The position numbers and the translations under genes are program-made. Below are positions 55,766 through 64,000 of a stretch of 64,000 bases of DNA, piece by piece. Positions within the stretch are counted from its first letter, which is position 1. Every line of letters starts with the position of its first letter. This DNA comes from Brassica napus. Lineage: Eukaryota; Streptophyta; Magnoliopsida; Brassicales; Brassicaceae. The notes under the pieces are model-generated. The model was given only the letters and a program-made list of their open reading frames with translations, ran no database searches and had not been told where the DNA came from. The stretch is from NCBI RefSeq assembly GCF_020379485.1, contig NC_063452.1, positions 37,772,650 to 37,836,649 of the forward strand, read 5' to 3'.

Positions 55766-56750
55766 TTTACGTATGTGAGAGCTGGAACTCGAAGCTTTCT
55801 TAGCTTATTTGTTTTTTTCACTTTTAATGTTTTGATTTGATTTAATTTTCTTATTAAATAATTGAATCGATGTGGTTTGAGTTTTCAAATATGATTATGG
55901 TAAGTGTTGTTTCGTGAAAAAAAAATCTAGAATAATTCTCAGACAAAAAATTATTGATCATCAAATATGCAATGACACTATACATCAAGAAAACTACATG
56001 AGCTTCCATTCTATGACATAAACCCTGCCTGCCAAAGAGTATTTCAAACCATAAACCCCAAAACTTAACCTCAAACCTTATATCATACTTCAAACCCTAA
56101 ACTTTAAATTCAAAATCTAAATTTTAAACTTGATCCTTAATCAAAACTCAAAATTTATTCATTTTAAAAGTCAAACATTAAATCTTTAATCTACACCCTA
56201 TATCTAATACCCTATACCCCAAATTTAAACTGTACATACAAAATCATAGATCGAATCTTTACAAACCTATAATAGAGACTTTAAATTTAAACTCCGAATA
56301 TATTCGAAAACTCAAATCATATACTTAATCCCAAATATTAACACTAACCCCTAAACTACATATCTCATTTTTAAATATATCATAAAACATTGAATCTTAA
56401 CTTTTAAATAAATTATAATTCCGTAAAAAAATTAAAATTTCAAATACAAAATTTAGATTTCAAGTTTTAAGTTATGATACTAAAGTATTTAAAGCTTAGA
56501 TGATTTTTATAATAGTTATAGATAAATAAAAAGATAATCTGTATTGTTTTTCTTTTGAACCATTGATTGATTTGGATCAATGGTCGAAAATGATTCTCGT
56601 GTCAATCCTCACCTTTTGTTCCTATTGGTTTACTTGTTTTTAATGACACAGATCACCTTCTACACCCTTGGATGATATTGAATGGACGCTTGAGATTAAT
56701 TATTCTTTTATTCTTTTTTAATTATTTTTTTCTGAAATCTACGAGTCAGA
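55766..56750. other. AT-rich degenerate AACCCTAAA-like sequence
   Basis: From 56,040 to 56,420 words such as CAAACCCTAAACTTTAAA recur irregularly. They are a common low-complexity component of plant intergenic DNA and not a true telomere repeat, as phase and unit length vary. No gene is seen. Confidence 0.5.
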
Positions 56751-57860
56751 GAAACGAGAGAGAGAGAAGATGGAGTTCGTAGATGGTAGAGAAAGTAGAA
56801 GACGCGACGCGACGCGAAGTCACCACCACCATCGCTCGTTACCATCACCACCATCGCCATCTCTCCCATCCCCAATCGCTCGTCACCACCACCATCGCTT
56901 CTCAGATCCGTCTTCACCGGAGTCGCCACCACCACCGTCACGCTCGTCATAACCACGACTGATCACTTCTCTGTCTCTCACTCTATGTCTCTCATTCTCT
57001 CTGTGTTTTTTTTTTGTTCTTGTTACAGGAAGCTTGTTCGTAAGAAAGTGGTCATTGATAAGGCGAAGTAAAGTTTTATGCTTTATATGGTTTGGTTTGA
57101 AGTTAAAGTTCATTTCTTTAGTTATGTGTGTTGCAGAAATACAAGAGGGATGACTCTGCCAAAACTATGTCCCAACGTTTGCAAGGTATTGTTTTAGCTA
57201 GTCTGATTTGTTTTCATCATTCTGTAATTTTCATGTGTTTGTTCATTACATGCTCGTAAGAGACTCAGCTTGATTATTGAAATGTGCTCTGCTTGTTTTA
57301 ATTTCAGTTAGAGACCATTTGGTTCAGTGAAAGACCAAGTTACATATTTCTACTTCTTTCATCCAACGAAGGCTTATCAATATTTTTTTTTGTTCCTGGT
57401 AAAGGTGGTGGTCGTGACTCGTGAGCAAGAGCTGGTGTTGTGCAGAGGAGATGTCACGAACTTGTCTCCGTCTAGACTCACACGAATGTTGCAGTCTCTA
57501 CTGGAATGCCAAGTGCAGCCTTTGAAGGTATTGCGACAGTAAAGACTGAGACTTTCTTCTTCTTTGCTTATGTCTGTTGATTCATTGCCATGAAGGTTTA
57601 TACAGCTAAAACATTGCTCTATACGGCAGACTTTAAGACAATCGTGCTTAGGTATGGGTGTTGAGATAAGTTATCTTGTACTGATTGGTTCCAGTCTTAA
57701 GTATGGGTGTATGTCCTCAAATCATTGTATTTACCAACACTTGTTTTGTGTGCTTTTCAGATACTGCGGAAGCTTGAGGAAAGTGGAAGAGACAGATGAA
57801 CCTTGAGGAAGGTCGAAGTGAAACAAGGAGCTTGAGGAAGACGGCGGCTTAGGTTTAGGT
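56751..57860 (+). pseudogene. Unrecognised multi-exon gene fragment in the outer CACTA, right arm
   Basis: A CT-rich/GA-rich leader precedes M at 56,770 (MEFVDGRESRRRD), followed by His/Ser/Pro-rich coding to 56,952. Further exon-like pieces lie behind good acceptors at about 57,028 (KLVRKKVVIDKAK), 57,137 (KYKRDDSAKTMSQRLQ) and 57,405 (VVVTREQELVLCRGDV...ECQVQPLK), the last followed by a donor at 57,529. Stops occur between and within them. This has the look of a captured 5' gene region with introns. I do not recognise the protein family. Confidence 0.4.
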
Positions 57861-58519
57861 TTAGGGTTAATTAGATTTTGGTTTAATGTGTTTTAATTAG
57901 TTTTTTTTTTAATATGTACTAGTTTAGTTTTGTAAAATTGATTTTATTTGTAAACTGATTGTAATAATTTAAATTCTTTTTATTACAAATTTTCGAATTA
58001 ATTATCACAAAAAATCAATTCATAATTATTATTAACAAATTTTCAGATTATTTAAAAACTAATTAATAACACAAAACATTTGCTATCTTTGTTATCGAGA
58101 AAATCAAATTATTAGGTTTTAATAACATTTGCACAACGTTATTATAAATATTAACAATTGCGAACATAAACGCGCTATTGTTGTACGCTTAATTATGGCA
58201 CAAAGAAAAACCGCTATTAAAAGGGTCGGACCTATTATAACAGGCGCTGTCAGAGCGGACAAGGAAACACTATTATACATGACACATAGCGTTTTCCGTC
58301 CGCTATTACTACCCACATTTCCTGTAGTGATACATATCATTTTAAGATATTATTTTTGCCATCAAAACCATTATATGATTATTATTTCTTTTCTAATGAA
58401 TGTTAAGTTTTATTCATCAAAAAACATTTTTACATCAAGTGGGTCTTTGATTAGAAAAGCGGAAAACTTCTAACTCTTTAGATCTTCTACCCTGCTATCT
58501 CCTAGCTATCGAAACTTAT

Positions 58520-60620
58520 TTACAGTCTTGTGCCAAACCAATACTGCAATATGCCTTCCATGCCTTTCATTTTATTCCTTTGTACCAGGCTGAGTTTATT
58601 CCTGATTGACTTATCTATAAGCTTAGTCAAGGCTTGCGACGCCATAAGAGAGTCTCCATGACGGCGCGTGTTTCTTTCCCACCACAATGTATACAAGGTG
58701 ACTTGTAATGCATATCTGAGACAGAAACTCTTCCTTTTTTCCATTGCTGGGGCAGAGATCAATTCAACAATGATGTTCCACTTATTTGAATATGATCCGC
58801 CCAAAATCCCTTTGACAAGTTGTTCCCAAATCAATGATGAGAACGAGCACTCAAAAAAGAGATGGTTTCTTGTCTCAGAAGCCATTTTACATAGCACACA
58901 AATAGAGTCTACACCTTGACTCCAACCAGATATGCGATCCATTGTTGCTAACCTGTCATGCATTGCAATCCAAGTCATGAAGGCAAACTTTGGTGAAGCC
59001 TGAGAGAACCAGATACTCTTCCCCCAGGTACAAGCCGACCCTACTTCTTGTGTCTGCTGCCATGTCTCAGTGGTTGAAAAGTTGTTTTTGTAACCCGACT
59101 TCCATCCCCACAAATCCACATCCTCCATTTCAGAACTCAGCTTTTCTTTAACAATACTCATCTCCTTTTCAATGTCATTTAAGATAGGCCGTCTGTGTCT
59201 TTTCTTCCTCCTTTGATTGCAGAGAGCTTCCTCCAAAGTAGCTTCCCTTCGGATACCCATTTCAAGTATACCTCTCTCACCAAGTAACTCAGACATCACC
59301 CCAAACTCAGACCACCGATCGAACCAGAAGGAGATCTGTCTCCCATTTCCCACATCCTTCATATGAAATGGCCTGGCTACATATCTCAACTTGAGCATTT
59401 TCCTCCATATCCAAGAGCCTGCTTGCGTTTTCTCACTAACTTCCCAGAAGCTTTTCTTTTTGAGAAGATTAGTTCTAATCCACTTACCCCAAAGAGAGTC
59501 TCCAGGAAACATTCTCCAGATAAGCTTTAGATGGTTAACTTCTTTCAACGGCCAAATCGCCAGCCCACCCTTGTCTTTTGTTTTACAGATGTCCTGACAC
59601 GCAACCTTAGCACCAGTAGACTTAAGCTCTGGCCTAGACCACAAGAAAGCGGAGCAGAGTTTCTCAATCTCTTTTGAACATTGACCTGGAAGTCGAAAGA
59701 CAGTGCCCTAGAAGTTAACAATGCTCATTAAGACAAACTTAATCAATTGCAGTCTTCCTGCATAGGATAAAAACCGACAAGTCCATGTGCTCATCCGACC
59801 TCTGATCTTTTCAACCTGTGGCAAATAATCTTGTCTACCCATAACCTGAGTCATCAGAGGTAATCCCAAGTAACAGACTGTAAGCTTACCCTCAGCAAAC
59901 GGGAAGTTTGTGAGAATTCTACTTCTCTCACCTTCAGCAATCCCAACCATAAAGATAGTTGATTTCTCTAGGCTGATAGAAAGACCCGACCACCCTGCAA
60001 ATTCATCAAATACTGAGAGCACTCCTTCTACAGAGTTCTTGGTACCTTCCACAAACACCATCAAGTCGTCAAAAAAGCAGAGATGGGTGAGGGCGAGAGA
60101 TTGACACCGAGGATAGATTCCAAATTTCTTCTCCCTCAACGCTTTGTCAATTTTATATGACAAAACGTTCATACAAAGAACGAAGAGATATGGTGAAAGG
60201 GAACAGCCCTGGCGCAGCCCCCTTGAGCTCTGGATATAGCCAGCTAAATCTCTGTTGACTTGGACCGAGAAGGAGGGAGTGGTAACACATAACTTGATCC
60301 AATGGATAAATCTTTCTGGGAATCCCATAGCCACTGGACTGTTCAGAAGGAAGGACCATTGAACAGAATCAAAAGCTTTAGAAATATCCAGTTTCATAGC
60401 ACAACGAGGAGCGATCGAGTTCTTGTGATAATCCTTAACTACTTCTGAAGCCAGAAGCACATTTTCCATCAGCAGCCTACCCTTCACAAAAGCGGACTTG
60501 TTTGCAATAATGATCCTGGGAAGTAGTTTTTTTAACCGGTTGGCAAGAACTTTTGAGACTACTTTATAGAGCACATTGCAACAAGCAATGGGTCTACAGT
60601 CCCTCATCTCCGTTGCAACA
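58520..60620 (-). pseudogene. LINE ORF2, 3' part (reverse transcriptase and zf-RVT)
   Basis: It reads from about 60,620: MRDCRPIACCNVLYKVVSKV, then the catalytic-Asp motif KLDISKAFDSVQW (about 60,385), SSRGLRQGCSLSPYLF (about 60,200), and the active-site box CFFDDLMVF (family FADD) at about 60,065. A single TAG at 59,708-59,710 interrupts an otherwise continuous frame, which goes on to a zf-RVT region (FAFMTWIAMHDRL...ICVLCKMASETRNHLFFECS) and ends at 58,520. One stop in about 700 codons suggests a young insertion. There is no RNase H domain visible. Confidence 0.88.
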
Positions 60621-61041
60621 ATTCAATCAGGACAGGGCAAGCCCAAAACACTTTGAAGGAGGTCAGATGTCCAAATGGTAATATGGCCAAACAGCATTCT
60701 GAGATAAAACTAGAGGCTGAGATTTTTTTTTCTGGGATCCTTAATCAAGTTCCGGAGAGCTATCTGGGTGTGTCTGTGGAGGAGTTAAGGAACCTGCTGG
60801 ATTTTGAATGCTCCTTGGAGGACTGCAAAGGGTTGGAGGTTGTTGTTTCTGCTGAGGAGATTAAGAATGTGTTTTTTTTCTATGCCATCAAATAAATCGC
60901 CAGGGCCTGATGGGTTTCCTTGCGAATTCTTCAAAACAGCCTGGCCGGTGATAACTCATGATTTCACCATCGCGGTTCAGTCCGTGTTTCAGATGGGATT
61001 TCTTCCAAAGGGAGTTAATTCAACAATCTTGGCACTCATAC
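60621..61041 (+). pseudogene. LINE ORF2, inverted 5' part (linker and reverse transcriptase start)
   Basis: The plus strand reads VRCPNGNMAKQHSEIKLEAE, then IFFSGILNQVPESYLGVSVE and EELRNLLDFECS. After a frame slip in the T8 run at about 60,872-60,880 it continues SPGPDGFPCEFFKTAWPVI and FLPKGVNSTILALIP. This is the part of ORF2 that directly precedes the minus-strand part. It is pseudogenic by inversion and the slip. Confidence 0.85.
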
Positions 61042-61057
61042 CCATTATATGATTATT

Positions 61058-61363
61058 CTCCAAAATATTAACTTTATAAACTACAATACACATGTCTGTT
61101 TCAGTCATATTGGATTGATTTTCCATCATAATAAATTTCATAATTCATGTTTTCATGACAAAAACACTTCACAAAATAATCAGTTTTCGTTAGTATAAAA
61201 ATACCAATGAAAATTTACAAAATTAAAATTGTAAAAAAAAATTATTTTAAAAGAACCCAATAGATCCGATTCCGGCATCTTTAACATGTTCTTAACGATA
61301 ACCTTTTACAAATATCAGTATTGTTAGTGAATAAGCATAAAAAATATTTAAAAGATTTAAGAG
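61058..61363. other. AT-rich non-coding DNA, interior of element E
   Basis: No reading frame or repeat was identified. It lies between the LINE target duplication and the right copy of the element E LTR. A Copia-type methionine-tRNA primer site (TGGTATCAGAG on the minus strand) was looked for beside the LTR and not seen. Confidence 0.45.
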
Positions 61364-62157
61364 TGTATGAAACTTATTTTACTACCATAGGACAACTGAT
61401 ATTTTTAAAATTAATAAGAACATAAATTAAAATTACAATACCGAAATATAAGAATAAAGAAGAATTGCAGAGTCAAGATGGTTAATCTCTTTCCCTTAAA
61501 TCTTTAAACGCCCCGTAGTATGACGGTTTCATAGCGATCAGATTCCTAGGATACAACTGCAGCATTGTTTCTGTTTACCATCACCGAAAAACAGAATCTA
61601 TCGAACCTCATTTTGTGATGTACTCTCAGACTAAAAAAAAAAAATACTAACATAACTATTCAAAGTAGGAGAAAGTGATTTGTTGTTGTTGAAAGTCTAT
61701 TTTTTTCTATAATGCTTACAAGACCTTTTATAGAAAAATAACGAGAAGTACAAATTTCATTCTTCAACACAAAATGAAACTTCGATGGTACACTAATGGA
61801 GACTTTAATTCTTGTAAATTAGTATGTGAATTTATTCTACATTTTGACCAAAAAATTAAAGAGTAAAATTATTATTGTTTTGACCAATTCAAACAAAATA
61901 ATATACTTTAAAATGAATTTCTTTTCTATATTTTATCAATATAAAAGATCAACATATATTTGATTTAAGTTAATGAACATGAAGTCCAAATAACAAATCA
62001 AAACCCAAATCCAAGTTCAAATATCCAATGAGTGTATTTGCTACTTTGTACAAGTTTCTCAAATCACACACATTAGACATCTATTTCTCATTCAAATAAA
62101 ACATCATTTTTGACATATGAATTTATTATTCATAATGTTCACAAAATAGTTCCAACA
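61364..62157 (-). repeat. Element E right LTR (794 bp)
   Basis: It matches 39,289-40,190 with scattered changes and lacks the extra palindrome-containing duplication of the left copy. Ends are TGTATGAAAC and GTTCCAACA. The divergence is visibly greater than between the LTRs of elements C or D, consistent with being the oldest shell of the nest. Confidence 0.75.
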
Positions 62158-62557
62158 CTATGATTAAGGTTTGTGGTTTGTAAAGATTTGAAAAAAATTT
62201 ACTGACGAGAAAAAAAAAGATTTAAGTGAGATTAGGATTTGTGGTTTTGTGAAGAATTAGGAAAGTTTTAATTCATGTTTTAATGCTGAAGAAAAATCTA
62301 GTTAACTATGAAAAATTGAGTAACAGAGAGATAGACATGTCTGAAGGGCATAAGAGACAATAAATACAACAAATGTGTGTTGCAAATAGGAAAAAAAAGT
62401 TTTTAATTCCTCAACTATTTTAAATTAGCACTTTTAATACCCAAGTACAACTTGTGCACATTTATTCCCAAACATACTATTAATAATGCAAAATTAGACT
62501 TAAATTAGTCAAACGTTAACTCTTCGGTAGCGACGATTAGAAAAAAGGAAAGAGATC
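62158..62557. other. AT-rich flank; possible Mutator-like terminal region
   Basis: The stretch from 62,389 (GGAAAAAAAAGTTTTTAATTCC) through 62,520 has the look of a Mutator-like terminal region (A/T-rich, repeated TTTAA/CCCAA words) lying before the transposase leader. The partner end is beyond the window, so the boundary cannot be confirmed. Confidence 0.35.
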
Positions 62558-64000
62558 GGCTTCTGCTTTCAAAACTCAGGAACCCTAAAACTGATTTTCT
62601 CAGAGAAATTTCGACAGGGAGAAAGCAATTTCCAGTGAGTGAAGATCAATTCCAATCAGATTCTGGTGAGAACGTTCTTCGGAAATTCTGGTGGAAAAAG
62701 GAACAAACTTCCGATTCGGAGGACACCATCTGTTTATTTCGAACCCACAATTCCTAATTCGACAGAGATTGAAAGGTAAACACTTAAACTCTGGTGTATC
62801 ATGTTTGAGTTCAATAATCTCTTTTGTTTGATTTAAGTATGTTAATTTTTTTTATAGGCCTGTTGTTGTTGAAGAAGAAATACATAATGAAGAAGAGATA
62901 CATAATGGAGAAGATATACAGAATGAAGAAGAAACTGATGGTGGAAACCGTGTGAATGAAGAAGCAGTTGCAGAGTCGGATTCTTCTTCATCTGTTGAGG
63001 GAGATGACTGTGAGGTTATAGGTTATAGGTTATAGTTGAAGATAGGGCTGGATATAAGGAGAATGAGTTATTCGAAGTAGAGGTTGGAGAGGCTAACTTG
63101 TCTTCTGATCACTTTGAAGCTGCAGCACAAGAAGATGGAGATGACTTGTATGATGCTAACGATGACAGTGGTGATGATATTTGGGACGAAGATCACATTC
63201 CGGATCCTTTATTCAATGATGATCGTGATGTGGAAGAAGAATGTAGGAAATTCAACTACGGGCCTGATGACATTGTTGCGCTACGAAAGACTTTTAACAC
63301 TGCTAAGGAGTTCAAGTATGCTGTTCTCAAGTACTCTTTGAAGACACAATAAGTTCTACAAGTCTTTGTCTGATCGCCTTGGTGTCAACTGTAAAACATG
63401 TAGAAAAAAGTGTCCTTGGAGGGTTTATTGTTCTTTTGAGAGAGGCAGAAACAAGTTGATGGTGAAAGTGTACAATGACAGTCATATATGGGTAAGATCC
63501 GGCTACACAAAGCTTTTGAAGAGTGGAAAAATTGGGCATCTTTTTGAGGAGAAGCTTAGAATTAATCCTAAAATTAAGTCACAGGAGATGGTGGATGAGA
63601 TAAAGAGAGAGTACAATACGATTGTTTCACCGGAACAATGTCGAAGAGCTAAATCAGTGCTTTCAGCGAGAAGAAAGGCTGGACATGAAGCTCACTTTGC
63701 TCGACTTTGGGATTACGAAGAGGAGGTTCTTAACTCAAATGTGGGATCAACAATGGAGGTTGAGACAATTCCAGGACCAGTGCCAGGAAGCATGCAAAGA
63801 TTCTACCGTCTTTATGTTTGCTTTGAAGCCTTGAAAACTTCTTGGAGGCAGTCATGTAGGCCGATCATTGGATTAGATGCTGCGTTTATGAAATGGGGTA
63901 TAAAAGGAGTGCAGTAGGCAGAGATGGGGATAATAGGATATTTCCTATTGCTTTGGATGTGGTTGAAGTTGAGGACAATCCTAATTGGCTATGGTTTGTG
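62558..64000 (+). pseudogene. Mutator-like (MuDR/MURA) transposase, 5' part, frameshifted, runs off the window
   Basis: A leader exon ends at 62,774 (GAAAG|GTAAAC) and the next begins at 62,858 with an acidic Glu/Asn-rich region. The MuDR DNA-binding-like domain follows (LRKTFNTAKEFKYAV, then CKTCRKKCPWRVYCS, about 63,270-63,460), then a linker (INPKIKSQEMVDEIK...QCRRAK). The start of the MULE catalytic domain is PIIGLDAAFMKWGIKG with its first Asp at about 63,880. Frame breaks: an extra pair of 7-bp units at 63,014-63,034, a break near 63,350 and another at about 63,915, after which the continuing frame reads AVGRDGDNRIFPIA. The rest lies beyond 64,000. Confidence 0.8.

Larger units (their letters stand above)
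41389..58329. mobile_element. Outer CACTA (En/Spm-type) transposon with captured gene fragments
   Basis: The left end CACTACAGAAAATGTGGGTA and the inverted right end CACTACAGGAAATGTGGGTA continue as imperfect copies over 28 bp with two mismatches. Both are flanked by the 3-bp duplication ATA (41,386-41,388 and 58,330-58,332). Sub-terminal GCTAT/ATAGCG words occur on both sides. After removal of the inner CACTA and the solo LTR about 4.47 kb remains. It has no transposase of its own but has exons of a CID-type RNA-binding protein gene on the left and other exon-like pieces on the right, so it is a Pack-type non-autonomous element. Confidence 0.92.
58384..61041 (-). mobile_element. LINE insertion with inverted 5' part (twin-priming structure)
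   Basis: A perfect 16-bp target duplication CCATTATATGATTATT brackets it at 58,368-58,383 and 61,042-61,057. The left 2.2 kb is minus-strand LINE ORF2 from the middle of reverse transcriptase to the 3' end. The right 0.42 kb is plus-strand ORF2 from just before reverse transcriptase to the point almost adjoining where the minus part begins. Inversion of the 5' segment with break points next to each other is the known signature of twin priming in L1 elements. Confidence 0.88.
39289..62157 (-). mobile_element. Element E: outermost LTR element holding the CACTA/LINE nest
   Basis: Two long copies of one sequence (39,289-40,190 and 61,364-62,157) both open TGTA[C/T]GAA and close GTTCCAACA on the plus strand. 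The flanks CTAAG (39,284-39,288) and CTATG (62,158-62,162) differ by one base and could be the target duplication. Minus-strand ATGTGCGGGAT directly before the left copy is a plausible polypurine tract. After removing the CACTA and LINE insertions only about 1.5 kb of non-coding interior remains. No tRNA primer site is evident inside the right copy, so the pairing is likely but not proven. Confidence 0.55.

Noticed and set aside
56040..56420. Interstitial telomere repeat
   Set aside because: AACCCTAAA-like words are irregular in spacing and sequence, with no continuous TTTAGGG array.

Overview
The window looks like repeat-rich, probably pericentromeric or otherwise heterochromatic, nuclear DNA of a dicot, most likely Brassicaceae (a Brassica/Raphanus-type genome). 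That assignment rests on protein families I recognise (Athila-like gag with serine-isoleucine-aspartate repeats, Brassicaceae L1 LINEs, CACTA TNP2/TNPA, a PMEI-domain gene with an apparent intron), not on a search. Almost every kilobase belongs to transposable elements nested inside one another. The only plausible stand-alone host gene is a small PMEI-like gene at 12.57-13.26 kb. There are no rRNA genes, tRNA genes or CRISPR arrays.

Layout. 0-0.7 kb: a GC-rich array of about five 67-bp tandem repeats. 0.72-10.56 kb: a minus-strand array of Athila-like LTR elements (LTR, gag-only internal region, LTR, gag stub, LTR, LTR fragment) with tRNA-Asp primer sites. 10.56-12.5 kb: AT-rich, duplicated, non-coding. 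12.57-13.26 kb: the PMEI-like gene. 13.66-31.74 kb: an L1-type LINE (14-bp target duplication, one mismatch) cut in two by a 14,407-bp minus-strand LTR retrotransposon (14,454-28,860; target duplication AGGCA). The internal region of that element carries three tandem copies of a 3.25-3.41-kb block, each junction falling on the palindrome TCGATCGA.

31.8-35.9 kb: a short A-tailed retroposed sequence, LINE ORF1 and ORF2 fragments, an LTR fragment and Pro/Gly-rich coding debris. 35,880-39,034: a 3.16-kb non-autonomous LTR element (372-bp LTRs, target duplication AGATC) carrying a piece of an auxin-receptor (TIR1/AFB) F-box gene. 39,289-62,157: apparently one LTR element whose short internal region was invaded repeatedly. 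Inside it are an outer CACTA transposon (41,389-58,329, target duplication ATA) with fragments of a CID-type RNA-binding protein gene; a solo LTR in that (41,751-43,416, ACATT); an inner CACTA (44,611-55,407, TGC) encoding an apparently full-length TNP2 transposase, a broken TNPA and an antisense Athila ORF1-like gene; and a LINE inserted in a head-to-head 'twin-primed' form (58,384-61,041, 16-bp target duplication). The last 1.4 kb is the 5' part of a Mutator-like transposase gene.

How it fits together: most target duplications are still readable, so the order of insertions can be reconstructed. Two element types (CACTA and LTR) carry host gene exons. The best candidates for something undescribed are the TCGATCGA palindrome shared by unrelated element families and used as the junction of an internal triplication, and the antisense Athila ORF1-like gene riding in a CACTA element.
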